Made by a program: the position numbers and the translations under genes. From Sulfurimonas sp. (GTDB taxonomy: Bacteria; Campylobacterota; Campylobacteria; Campylobacterales; Sulfurimonadaceae): a stretch of DNA of 64,000 nt. The stretch spans positions 186,001-250,000 of the forward strand of contig JAUZSC010000008.1 of NCBI GenBank assembly GCA_030949825.1. The letters run 5' to 3'. This document shows, in pieces, positions 1-8,287 of this stretch. The number at the start of each line of letters is the position of its first letter. Within the stretch, counting starts at the first letter, position 1. The notes beneath the pieces are model-generated. The model was not told where the DNA came from. It saw only the letters and a list, made by a program, of their open reading frames with translations, and did no database searches.

Positions 1-180
1 TGTAAGGGTTTCAAAGGTTTGTGATTATTAAGAAGTGGTGGACCCTCAGCTTAAAATAAAATCATTACATACACACTTGTAAGCACCATTCTATCGGGAT
101 TTGTCTGTCACAAACATAAATGTGTCCCCTTTTGTGTCTCCCTTTTTATACATTAACAATTTCAATTTCAAAGAACGATA

Positions 181-210
181 TATGTATCATATACATAGCT
201 CTCTACACAA
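181..210 (-). repeat. TTGTGTAGAGAG motif plus palindrome, copy A
   Basis: On the minus strand TTGTGTAGAGAGC (210-198) is followed directly by TATGTAT-ATG-ATACATA (197-181), a perfect 7-bp inverted repeat with a 3-base loop. Copies B (445-467) and C (6896-6923) have the same 12-base start but different palindromes. Copy A faces the opposite way to B and C. Confidence 0.6.
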
Positions 211-267
211 ATATTTTACGCTTTAAAAGCCTATTTTGAGCACTTTAAGGAAATTATTAAGTTAAAT

Positions 268-301
268 ATTGATATTTTCAATATCAATGTATTGTTTTTT
301 T
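268..301 (+). terminator. AT-rich hairpin with T-run
   Basis: ATTGATATT (268-276) and AATATCAAT (280-288) form a perfect 9-bp stem with a TTC loop, followed six bases later by seven T residues (295-301). This is the form of a rho-independent terminator for plus-strand transcription from outside the window. The stem has little GC, so strength is doubtful and it could instead be a binding site. Confidence 0.35.
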
Positions 302-442
302 AAGCCTTTTTCTTATAAATGGATGGAAATATAAACTTTATGGTAAAAACAACTGTAGTATTTGAGTTCAATTGACTTGATTAGCCGTTATTTCCTAACT
401 TATATTTTTACAACCCCATAAACAAGGGGTTCTGTCCTTTTG

Positions 443-467
443 AGTTGTGTAGAGAGGTATGATCATA
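443..467 (+). repeat. TTGTGTAGAGAG motif plus palindrome, copy B
   Basis: Bases 443-463 are identical to 6894-6914 (21 bp, direct orientation). TTGTGTAGAGAGG (445-457) is followed by the perfect 10-bp palindrome TATGATCATA (458-467). It lies about 100 bp downstream of the recombinase gene and, with copy C, brackets all the insertion sequences. Confidence 0.65.
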
Positions 468-568
468 TATGGTATACATTTTACATTCTTTTGCTCTATT
501 ATAGGAGCTTATCTGAAAGAATGTCAAAGGTTCTAAACCCCTTTATTCTTATGGATAAAGAAGAGGAT

Positions 569-1141
569 TTATGCTGCTTCTTGAAGCTTCTTATATGAAG
601 ATATATATCTCAATAATGTGCTTCTTCCAATCTCAAATTCATCAGCAATCTGTTGTGCTGTCATCCCTTGTTTTTGAAGCTCAATTGCTTGAATTGTTTT
701 CTCTTCATTGAATTTAGCTTGGGGACCGAATTTTACACCACACTTCTTTGCAGATAAAATTCCATCAGCTTGTCTCTCAGCCCTCAAATCGGTTTCGAAT
801 GCGGATACAATTGATAGTAGACCAATCATGAGTCTTCCTGCTGAACTTGATGTATCTAAATCTTGTTCAGTAGCTTGGAACGAAACACCTTTTTCATTTA
901 ATGTATCAATAATCTGATGCAAATCTTTCACAGAACGAGAACATCTGTCTAATCTCGTTACATAGAATTCATCTCTATCTCTTACGAAGTCTAATGCTTC
1001 TTGAAGTTCAATTCTATTGAATTGTTGCTTACCGCTCATCTTCTCAGTAAATATCTTCTCACATCCTATTAATTCTAATGCTTCAATCTGACTATTTAGG
1101 TTCTGACCTGAACTGGAGACACGTGCATATCCTACTCTCAT
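569..1141 (-). CDS. Serine recombinase (resolvase/invertase, Pin type)
   Basis: This 190-residue protein is a small serine site-specific recombinase, the family that cuts both DNA duplexes, rotates and rejoins them, as in Tn3 resolvases and Gin/Hin invertases. The N-terminal catalytic domain (about 1-140) starts with the hallmark YARVS, the Ser in that motif being the nucleophile, and carries the conserved RLDRCSRS segment near residue 65. A C-terminal helix-turn-helix (about 145-185, TAQQIADEFEIGRSTLLRYI) would bind the crossover site. Length and domain order are complete. The start ATG at 1141 directly precedes MRVGYARVS, the expected N-terminus. The gene abuts an IS3 copy upstream and lies inside the repeats B and C. 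Whether it resolves, inverts or is a transposon remnant cannot be told from the sequence. Confidence 0.93.
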   Translation of the reverse strand: MRVGYARVSSSGQNLNSQIEALELIGCEKIFTEKMSGKQQFNRIELQEALDFVRDRDEFYVTRLDRCSRSVKDLHQIIDTLNEKGVSFQATEQDLDTSSSAGRLMIGLLSIVSAFETDLRAERQADGILSAKKCGVKFGPQAKFNEEKTIQAIELQKQGMTAQQIADEFEIGRSTLLRYISSYKKLQEAA

Positions 1142-1238
1142 GATAATTCCTTAATTCCTTTATATGGTGTACCATAACCCCCTGTGTCAGGATAGTTGTC
1201 CGAAACTTATGATATAAATCTTAATAAGGAACAAGACA

Positions 1239-1775
1239 ATGAGATATAGTAAAGCATACAAAGAAAAAGCAGTAAAAAAAGTGTTGGAAATGAGAGACAC
1301 CCAAACTATGGGAACAATAGCAAAAGGCTTAAATATCTCAAAAGCCACCCTGCACATATGGCTAAAAAATACTAAGGATACTCAAACAACAGATGGAGTG
1401 ATAACACTTTCTGATAAGCTCCAAATCCTAAAAGAAAGCTACAGCATGAACGATGAAGCACTCAGTGCTTACTGCAGAGAGAAAGGTCTATTTAAACATC
1501 AACTCCAAGAGTGGGAGAAGGACTTCCTTAAAGCCCATAAACCTGAAGACTCTACCGCTAAGAAAGCCCTAGAGGAGGAGAGAAGTAAGAGTAAAGCCTT
1601 AGCCAAGGAGTTGCGACGAAAGGAAAAGGCTCTAGCAGAGACAGCAACACTCTTAGTATTGCAAAAAAGTTTCAAGCACTGTTGGAGGGAGAGGAAGTAT
1701 GATACCTCTAGCAGTGCGAAAAGATATCTTAATCCTTGTTACACAAGCACATACAGATGGAGCACCTTTTTATAA
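1239..1775 (+). CDS. IS3-family transposase OrfA
   Basis: OrfA is the DNA-binding subunit of an IS3 transposase. Residues 1-45 form a helix-turn-helix (GTIAKGLNISKATLHIWLK), and residues 95-145 form a charged coiled coil ending in ALAETATLLVL, the usual tail of these proteins. As read, the frame runs past the expected end to 1775. If one base is gained or re-read at the A-run 1663-1668, the tail becomes LQKKFQALLEGEEV with a stop that overlaps the OrfB start (ATGA at 1699), which is the normal layout. Copy 2 has the same six A residues, so this may be programmed slippage or an old mutation. Confidence 0.75.
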   Translation: MRYSKAYKEKAVKKVLEMRDTQTMGTIAKGLNISKATLHIWLKNTKDTQTTDGVITLSDKLQILKESYSMNDEALSAYCREKGLFKHQLQEWEKDFLKAHKPEDSTAKKALEEERSKSKALAKELRRKEKALAETATLLVLQKSFKHCWRERKYDTSSSAKRYLNPCYTSTYRWSTFL

Positions 1776-2767
1776 AATAGCCCCTATCGTAGGATGTTGC
1801 ACGAGAACACTCAAAAGATGGCAAGCTAATGAGCAGGATAAGCAGAACCCAGCGAATAAACTTCGAACCAACTAACAAACTCTCTCAAGAGGAGAGAGAG
1901 CAGCTGATAAGCGTTGCTAACAATGAGAGCTATAAAAACCTATCCTCGCATCAAATAGTGCCTAAGCTTGCAGACAAAGGAATTTACCTTGCATCTGAAT
2001 CAACATTTTACAGAGTACTCAAAGAGCATAAGCAACTGACCCATAGACATAAACAAAAAGAAGGGAGTAGACATAAGCCAACTCCTTTGGTAGCCTCAGA
2101 GCCTAATCAAATCTACAGTTGGGATATTACTTATCTACCAACAACAGTGCAAGGTGTATTTTATTACCTTTACCTCTTTATGGATATATATAGTCGCAAG
2201 ATAGTCGGATGGCAAATCTATACCAAACAGAGCAGCGAGTTGGCTTCTGAAGTTATTAAAGATATAGCTATTAATGAAAACATCAAAGTAGATACAGTAA
2301 CACTGCACTCAGACAATGGCTCCCCTATGAAAGGAGCTACATTTTTAACAACACTTCAAAAGCTAGGCATTATGCCCACCTTTAGTAGACCTAGCGTGAG
2401 TAACGATAATCCTTACTCAGAGTCCATGTTTAAAACACTCAAATATACACCCTCCTATCCTAGTAAGCCATTTGATAGTGTAGTTGAGGCAAGAATATGG
2501 TGTGAAACATTTGTGACTTGGTATAACCATCAACACTGTCATAGTAGTATTGGGTTTGTCACACCAGTTCAAAGACACTTGCTTCAAGATAAGGAGATTT
2601 TAGAGAAAAGACATCGAGTATATGAGAAGGCTAAAGCAGCCAACCCTCATAGATGGAGTGGTAGTACTCGTAACTGGTATTTCACAAAAGAAGTACATTT
2701 AAACCCCAATAAAGCAAAGGTAAACAATATAGCTGATAAAGTTTCAGCTGAAAGACATTCGGGTTAG
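1699..2767 (+). pseudogene. IS3-family transposase OrfB, frameshifted
   Basis: OrfB is the integrase-fold catalytic subunit. Its start is ATG 1699 (MIPLAVRKDI), followed by a helix-turn-helix ending TLKRWQ. An extra A near 1846 (compared with copy 2) shifts the frame. The rest is open from 1829 to 2767 and includes the whole rve catalytic core. The DDE residues are seen in SWDITYLP, LHSDNGSP and YSESMFKTLKY. The C-terminal half is intact, so only the N-terminal helix-turn-helix is separated. The copy is probably inactive unless the indel is a sequencing error. Confidence 0.8.
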
Positions 2768-2770
2768 ACA

Positions 2771-2874
2771 AAGGTGGTACTTTCTAGGTACTTAATTTGG
2801 ACAACTAGACTGACATCTACCGAAGGTGGTACTTTCTAGGTACTTAATTTGGACAACTAGACTGACATCTACCG
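2771..2874. repeat. 52-bp tandem duplication of the IS3 right end
   Basis: Bases 2771-2822 and 2823-2874 are identical, head to tail, with no spacer. Each unit contains the terminal inverted repeat of the IS3 copy plus the flanking TCTACCG. This gives two right ends in tandem, which a simple IS insertion does not produce. Confidence 0.85.
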
Positions 2875-2882
2875 CTTGATAA

Positions 2883-3020
2883 AAGTGTATTCAACAAAAA
2901 AAATCATTAGTAGATGTTCCAAATTATAGAAGTTCTCATATCGTACCAATTCCTCATGGAGGTGGTATTGCTGTAGGCACGCTATCTTCAATTAAATATT
3001 TAGACAATTGTAATATTTAA
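2883..3020 (+). pseudogene. C-terminal remnant of an unknown gene
   Basis: An open frame without a start reads through to a TAA at 3018-3020 and includes SHIVPIPHGGGIAVG. It is cut at its 5' side by the IS3 right end. I do not recognise the family. It is most likely the tail of a host gene destroyed by the insertions. Confidence 0.35.
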
Positions 3021-3140
3021 TTATTTATTTTTAACTTGTTCTATAACTCTTTGAATATTGCTATTGAACTGAATCTTATCTATTTCATTTTCTCTTACAT
3101 GTTTGCTTAACCCAACTTCATCATCCAAAATTAAAAAAGA
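3021..3140 (-). pseudogene. C-terminal remnant of a second unknown gene
   Basis: On the minus strand an open frame (including YRSFLILDDEVGLSKHV) ends at TAA 3023-3021, back to back with the previous remnant. The start is lost toward IS3 copy 2. The words DDEVGL and NDEVGL occur here and in the remnant at 6658-6888, which may be chance. The remaining bases to 3234 show no feature. Confidence 0.3.
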
Positions 3141-3234
3141 CCTATATTCGGGGCTTTAAAGCCTTTTCAAATATTTTACCTGTACCACATCTATATTATT
3201 CTATAAAAGTTTTAGTAACATCTCCTGCGGTAGA

Positions 3235-4716
3235 TGTCAGTCTAGTTGTCCAAATTAAGTACCTAGAAAGTACCACCTTTGTCTAACGCGAATGTCTTTC
3301 AGCTGAAACTTTATCAGCTATATTGTTTACCTTTGCTTTATTGGGGTTTAAATGTACTTCTTTTGTGAAATACCAGTTACGAGTACTACCACTCCATCTA
3401 CGAGGGTTGGCTGCTTTAGCCTTCTCATATACTCGATGTCTTTTCTCTAAAATCTCCTTATCTTGAAGCAAGTGTCTTTGAACTGGTGTGACAAACCCAA
3501 TCACTACTATGACAGTGTTGATGGTTATACCAAGTCACAAATGTTTCACACCATATTCTTGCCTCAACTACACTATCAAATGGCTTACTAGGATAGGAGG
3601 GTGTATATTTGAGTGTTTTAAACATGGACTCTGAGTAAGGATTATCGTTACTCACGCTAGGTCTACTAAAGGTGGGCATAATGCCTAGCTTTTGAAGTGT
3701 TGTTAAAAATGTAGCTCCTTTCATAGGGAGCCATTGTCTGAGTGCAGTGTTACTGTATCTACTTTGATGTTTTCATTAATAGCTATATCTTTAATAACTT
3801 CAGAAGCCAACTCGTTGCTCTGTTTGGTATAGATTTGCCATCCGACTATCTTGCGACTATATATATCCATAAAGAGGTAAAGGTAATAAAATACACCTTG
3901 CACTGTTGTTGGTAGATAAGTAATATCCCAACTGTAGATTTGATTAGGCTCTGAGGCTACCAAAGGAGTTGGCTTATGTCTACTCCCTTCTTTTTGTTTA
4001 TGTCTATGGGTCAGTTGCTTATGCTCTTTGAGTACTCTGTAAAATGTTGATTCAGATGCAAGGTAAATTCCTTTGTCTGCAAGCTTAGGCACTATTTGAT
4101 GCGAGGATAGGTTTTTATAGCTCTCATTGTTAGCAACGCTTATAAGCTGCTCTCTCTCCTCTTGAGAGAGTTTGTTAGTTGGTTCGAAGTTTATTCGCTG
4201 GGTCTGCTTATCCTGCTCATTAGCTTGCCATCTTTTGAGTGTTCTCGTGCAACATCCTACGATAGGGGCTATTTTATAAAAAGGTGCTCCATCTGTATGT
4301 GCTTGTGTAACAAGGATTAAGATATCTTTTCGCACTGCTAGAGGTATCATACTTCCTCTCCTCCAACAGTGCTTGAAACTTTTTTGCAATACTAAGAGTG
4401 TTGCTGTCTCTGCTAGAGCCTTTTCCTTTCGTCGCAACTCCTTGGCTAAGGCTTTACTCTTACTTCTCTCCTCCTCTAGGGCTTTCTTAGCGGTAGAGTC
4501 TTCAGGTTTATGGGCTTTAAGGAAGTCCTTCTCCCACTCTTGGAGTTGATGTTTAAATAGACCTTTCTCCTCTGCAGTAAGCACTGAGTGCTTCATCGTT
4601 CATGCTGTAGCTTTCTTTTAGGATTTGGAGCTTATCAGAAAGTGTTATCACTCCATCTGTTGTTTGAGTATCCTTAGTATTTTTAGCCATATGTGCAGGG
4701 TGGCTTTTGAGATATT
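3235..4716 (-). mobile_element. IS3-family insertion sequence, copy 2, truncated
   Basis: This is an inverted, nearly identical copy of the element at 1185-2815. Its right end (TGTCAGTCTAGTTGTCC, 3235-3251) is present. Its left 150 bp or so, including the first 30 or so codons of OrfA, are missing where the IS5-type element begins at 4716-4718. Copies 1 and 2 form a large inverted repeat able to promote inversion or deletion. Confidence 0.85.
3283..4716 (-). pseudogene. IS3-family transposase OrfA/OrfB, multiply frameshifted
   Basis: Compared with copy 1, one base is gained near 4565 (in the OrfA segment) and one lost near 4356. One is lost near 3720, just after the second catalytic Asp (LHSDNGS), and one is gained near 3503. 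OrfA and OrfB are thereby read as a partial fusion (3721-4596) followed by two short pieces (3458-3724, 3283-3504). The element cannot encode a full transposase as sequenced. Confidence 0.85.
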
Positions 4717-4717
4717 A

Positions 4718-5662
4718 GACTTCTCCTAAAACAATCAATCACTAATCCTTTCCAGAGTCTGTATTTAAGGGTATTAAATCAAGGTTAATAATGGCACAAA
4801 TAAGGTTCATCCTTAATCCGAACCTTTTTCGTCTATTTCTATACGGATATTTTGTAATTTTAAATACCTTGATTTTTGCATTTATATTTTCAATTATGAT
4901 ACGATTAGATGATAATTTATGATTCTCTTTTTTTCTCTTCTTTTGTAAGAGGTTTCTTTTTTGTTTTTTTTATTTGGAATTGTAGCATTTGGACATATTT
5001 TATCTATACCTAAATAGCCTAAATCAGCAAGAACTCTACTCATCAATATCTTTTAGTTGGATTACTATTTTTAAAAAGACGGAAGTCGTGCATCTTTCCT
5101 TTAGCAATAGTTACTGCAAGTATTTTACCTTTGATATTTGTAATTATTTGTGCTTTTTGAGTATGCTTTTTCTTTTTACCTGAATAGTACTTTTTTGCTT
5201 TTTTGGTCTTTCACATTCGCTCTCAGTCACATCTACAACAGTTATTTTGATATTATTTAAATCTTCTGTTGGTACTATATGTTTTAGAGTCTCAAGATGG
5301 AATTGTGGCTCTTTTATCAGTATCTTTTCAATTTTAGTAACTGTATAATGAGCTGTTGATTCACTCACTCCATAATCAATTCCTAAATGTGCAAATGTTC
5401 TGTACTCTCGGTAGTATTCAAGCATCAGTAATACTTCATCATTTGCTGAAAGTGATTTGTTTGTTCCACCTTTTGATTTTCTATCACGATAATGTTTTCT
5501 AATTACTTTTACCATATCTTTAAAAGTATCTTTATTGACACCAACAATGCGTTTAAAATCTTTGTTTTCTAACTTATTTACTTTATAATATTTTCTTGTT
5601 TTTGCCATACTAACTTATAAGCAAATTTTACTCCAATTTTATTTGGGGTTTTAGGAGAAGTC
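4718..5662 (-). mobile_element. IS5-type insertion sequence, TA target
   Basis: Perfect 15-bp terminal inverted repeats, GACTTCTCCTAAAAC (4718-4732) and its complement (5648-5662), are bordered by TA on both sides (4716-4717 and 5663-5664). A TA duplication fits the IS427 and related groups of the IS5 family. The left side abuts truncated IS3 copy 2 and the right side abuts a truncated IS1634-type gene. Confidence 0.85.
4742..5608 (-). pseudogene. IS5-family transposase, frameshifted
   Basis: The N-terminal 154 residues (5608-5144) hold the helix-turn-helix part of a DDE endonuclease (FAHLGIDYGVSESTAHYTV) and the first catalytic Asp in ITVVDVTESE. After 5144 homology continues in other frames: KGKMHDFRLFKNS, then RVLADLGYLGI with the second Asp, then a C-terminus with YRNRRKRFGLRMNLI and a TAG at 4744-4742. 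At least two frameshifts break the gene, so it is a pseudogene as sequenced. Confidence 0.8.
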
Positions 5663-5664
5663 TA

Positions 5665-6604
5665 ATAATGATTTATGAGAGGATAAAAGGTTTTTTTCTT
5701 TTTGAGGAACTTTCAATTTATCTAACATCTCTTTAAATGTTGTAGCTTCACCAATATTCCCATCAAATATCTCACTCTGTCTTACAAACCCACTACTATC
5801 AAGCATTACTGCTAGAGTAATGATTTTAGCATCACTTCTTTTTTCCTTACTTCTTCCTCTTTTAGCTTTCTCTACTCCCTCAACACCACCTTCAAAGTAT
5901 GTGTTAGTAAGGTCATAAAGAGTTATTGTTTCATCATACTCAAATATTGCTTTTTGGGTAGTATATAGATGCTTTTCTAAGTCATCTTTATGAGCTAAAA
6001 GCTTATCGGATATTCTATAGATACTATTAGAAGATATCTTATTATAATCACACCCTATAAGCTCATTAATAGCACTTGTATTACATAAGTAATCATAAGC
6101 TTTAGCTTCACTACTAGGATTAGCAATCTTTGCTATTAGAGTGCCTATAGCACTATTGTATTGAATATTTGTAAAACCTAACTCTTTTAGTTTAGCATCT
6201 AGTTTTAACTCTTTGATTGTTTCATAAAGTATATTCTCTATACCTATATCTTTTATATCACTATTTTTTATTGTAGTTGTATCTATCTCTTTGTATCTAT
6301 CTTCATCATTAAGAGTTGTATCTACTACTGCTTGTGCTGATATGATTTTTAGAGCATAGTGTTGTGCGATTGTTTCTAAATCTTTATCTAGTGTAAACAG
6401 ACTTGGAGCCTGTTTGATAATCTCATCTACTCTTTTGGATAAAGTAGCCCAATCTTCTTGTTCTACATTAAAATCACTTCCTAAATTAAGGAGAGTTCTT
6501 TTCTTCACCTTTTTACCAACTCTTATGGATTCCATTAATCTATAAGTGTAATAGTTCTGAGTTGAGTCTTTTTTGCTCTTAGAGATTGTTTTAATTATGT
6601 ACAT
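5665..6604 (-). pseudogene. IS1634-type transposase, C-terminal half lost
   Basis: About 310 residues of an IS1634-like (IS4 superfamily) transposase begin at ATG 6604 with the usual N-terminus. They include the first DDE region (TITLYDLTNTYFEGG) and the following DAKIITLAVMLDSSGFV. Members of this family are normally near 550-600 residues. The frame runs into the IS5-type end and stops, and no matching C-terminal half is found on the other side of that element. Confidence 0.8.
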
Positions 6605-6657
6605 GCGAAGATTGTAGCAAATTAAGCATTAATATAAACTTAAATAATATTATATTC

Positions 6658-6888
6658 GGGTACCACATTAGTATATTTGAAAGGTGATTTCCCTAAAACA
6701 AGTGGTTTAATATCCAAAAGAATTGTCAAATTTGAGGATTTAGTGGATTTCTGCTTGGAAAATGATGAAGTTGGGTTAGTGGATTAGAAAGTTATTTAGC
6801 AACATTAGACTTATTACGGCAATTTAGTGTTGAGGATATTTTTAAAATGAGAGATGAATTAGTTGAAATTATTGGGATTGAGATTTAG
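6658..6888 (+). pseudogene. Remnant of an unknown gene, one frameshift
   Basis: An open frame without a start (including YLKGDFPKTSGLISKRI) ends at TAG 6785-6787. The overlapping frame continues as GLESYLATLDLLRQFSVEDI to TAG 6886-6888, as if one base were changed near 6780. The family is not recognised. It lies between the IS1634 start region and repeat copy C. The bases 6605-6657 show nothing. Confidence 0.35.
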
Positions 6889-6893
6889 ATGAT

Positions 6894-6923
6894 AGTTGTG
6901 TAGAGAGGTATGATTATATCATA
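6894..6923 (+). repeat. TTGTGTAGAGAG motif plus palindrome, copy C
   Basis: Bases 6894-6914 repeat 443-463 exactly. TTGTGTAGAGAGG (6896-6908) is followed by TATGAT-TAT-ATCATA (6909-6923), a perfect 6-bp inverted repeat with a 3-base loop. It is the right boundary of the mobile block, and normal chromosome genes begin 20 bp later. Confidence 0.65.
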
Positions 6924-6943
6924 GATATAGGTATTCTATTACC

Positions 6944-7428
6944 TTAATCATCACCCATAAGTGCCAACTCTAAACTTCCACTCACATAGTTAGCAAAAAA
7001 AGTAAGTGTTTCTAAGTCCTTATCATCAAAGTCAAAGCGTGATTTATTGAGGAGTTGAATAATTCCGACTATATCTCTTTTTGAATCATAAATAGGCGCT
7101 GTGATTATATTTTTTGTTACATAGCCTGATTTTTTATCTATGTTTGGAAGAAACCTTGCATCATCATAGGGTAATTTACTATTTGTGGTTTTTGAGTTTG
7201 GTAGGTTTCTCCTACTATTCCAGCATCTAAGGAAATAACTATTTTCCCTAGCCCATCGCTAATCTTTGTCCAAAGGATTTTGTCTTCTTTATCGACTATA
7301 AAAATAGAACATCGTTCTGTTTTTAAAAGACTTTTAGCTTCACTAGCGATAAGTTCCAAAACATTATCTACTGAGTCAAGAAGCATAAGCTTTTGACCAA
7401 ATGCTGCTATTTGTTTTGTCTTAGTCAT
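6944..7428 (-). pseudogene. Single GAF-domain protein, frameshifted
   Basis: A GAF domain is a small-ligand or redox sensing module. The first 85 or so residues (from ATG 7428) are in frame up to KPQIVNYP, with the typical RCSIFIVDKEDKILWTKI. A base appears to be missing near 7168. Read with one added base, it continues YDDARFLPNIDKKSG and on to the conserved end IYDSKRDIVGIIQLLNK, stopping at TAA 6946-6944, for about 161 residues in total. No output domain is attached, so it is a stand-alone GAF protein like those that pair with signalling enzymes. Confidence 0.7.
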
Positions 7429-7495
7429 ATAAGTACCTCTTCATTAATTTTATACCAATGATTATAGTGTAAAATGTCAAAAAAAAAGGCAGACA

Positions 7496-7849
7496 ATGCA
7501 AACAATCAGTATATGGCACAACCCACGATGCACAAAATCACGAGAAGGCGTTAAAATAGTTGAAGATTCAGAGTATGAGTCAAATGTTATCAAGTACTTA
7601 GACAAAGAGATTTCTGTAGTGGAGATGAAAAATATTTTACAGTCTCTTGGTATGACTGCTAGAGAATTGATGCGAACTACAGAGGCTGTTTATAAAGAGC
7701 TGAAACTTAAAGAAGAGATGGATGAAGACAAACTTATAGAGGCGCTTGTAAGCAACCCTAAGCTTATTCAAAGACCTATTATCATTAAAGGTGACAAGGC
7801 TATCATTGGTAGACCTGCATCTAGCATTTTAGAATTTTTAAACACTTAG
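7496..7849 (+). CDS. ArsC/Spx-family reductase (arsenate reductase-like)
   Basis: This 117-residue thioredoxin-fold protein belongs to the ArsC family. The catalytic Cys12 lies in HNPRCTKSR near the N-terminus, and IQRPIIIKGDKAIIGRP carries the second conserved Arg region. In glutaredoxin-linked ArsC enzymes the Cys forms an arsenate adduct and the product is arsenite. No arsenite pump or ArsR is nearby, so a general YffB-like role cannot be excluded. It is divergent from the GAF gene and overlaps the 3' end of the convergent deaminase gene by 12 bp. Confidence 0.85.
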   Translation: MQTISIWHNPRCTKSREGVKIVEDSEYESNVIKYLDKEISVVEMKNILQSLGMTARELMRTTEAVYKELKLKEEMDEDKLIEALVSNPKLIQRPIIIKGDKAIIGRPASSILEFLNT

Positions 7850-8287
7850 TTTTTCTATACTCACACCATTGTCTTTAAGAAATTTTGAGATCGTCTCTGA
7901 ATGTGTATGTTCATACTCTTTTGCATACACAATTCTCTTAATCCCACTTGCAATAAGATTTTTACTGCACTCACTACAAGGCTCTAAAGTTACATAAATC
8001 GTAGCACCTGCTATAGATATACCCTGCCGTGCCGCCCAAATAATAGCGTTCATCTCAGCATGAATTTCATAAGTCTTCGACCATTCATGATGTTGTGAAG
8101 TGTATTCACCCTTCCAATGCTCATTACAGTTTGTATAGCCTGCTGGAGTTCCGTTGTAACCCGTACTTAAAATCCGTCCATCTTTAACGATGACTGCACC
8201 AACTTGTTTTGAAACGCACTTTGAAGCACTTGCTAATTCAGTTGCTATCTTTATAAAATTTGTATCACTAAGCATTGTTATGTCCAT
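7838..8287 (-). CDS. dCMP deaminase family protein (ComEB-like)
   Basis: This zinc-dependent nucleotide deaminase of 149 residues has the ligand and proton-shuttle motif HAEMN (76-80) and the second zinc motif PCSEC (103-107, Cys104 and Cys107). dCMP deaminases convert dCMP to dUMP for dTTP synthesis. The QVGAVIVKDGRILSTGYNG segment is typical. The start at 8287 overlaps the stop of the upstream GGDEF-EAL gene by 20 bases. A second in-frame ATG at 8275 is possible. Confidence 0.88.
   Translation of the reverse strand: MDITMLSDTNFIKIATELASASKCVSKQVGAVIVKDGRILSTGYNGTPAGYTNCNEHWKGEYTSQHHEWSKTYEIHAEMNAIIWAARQGISIAGATIYVTLEPCSECSKNLIASGIKRIVYAKEYEHTHSETISKFLKDNGVSIEKLSV

Larger units (their letters stand above)
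1..568. other. Gene-free left edge beside the mobile block
   Basis: No convincing coding region is seen on either strand. The stretch is strongly AT-rich. It holds a tandem pair of TGTGTCCCC / TGTGTCTCCC at 121-129 and 133-142, an AT-rich hairpin with a T-run at 268-301, and two copies (one inverted) of the TTGTGTAGAGAG motif described separately. Its position next to a recombinase and insertion sequences suggests the edge of an integrated or heavily rearranged segment, but no attachment site can be proven from this window. Confidence 0.5.
1185..2815 (+). mobile_element. IS3-family insertion sequence, copy 1
   Basis: The left end TGTCAGGATAGTTGTCC (1185-1201) and the inverted right end TGTCAGTCTAGTTGTCC (2815-2799) match at 15 of 17 positions. 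They enclose an orfA/orfB pair typical of the IS3 family. The outermost bases are uncertain because both copies in the window share eight further bases (TCTACCGC) beyond the right repeat. The right end is followed by a second perfect copy of its last 52 bp. No target duplication was identified. Confidence 0.85.

Noticed and set aside
30..50. TGGTGGACCC, which could be the complement of a tRNA 3' end (GGGTCCACCA)
   Set aside because: No acceptor partner, T-arm or anticodon arm could be folded upstream on the minus strand.
708..917. Plus-strand frame of 69 codons
   Set aside because: It lies wholly inside the serine recombinase on the opposite strand and has no family features.
1663..1669. A6G heptamer in IS3 OrfA as a programmed -1 frameshift site
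   Set aside because: The run is not in the A-AAA-AAG phase used by IS3 elements. Slippage would restore the normal OrfA tail but not make an OrfA-OrfB fusion, so it is noted only as an oddity.
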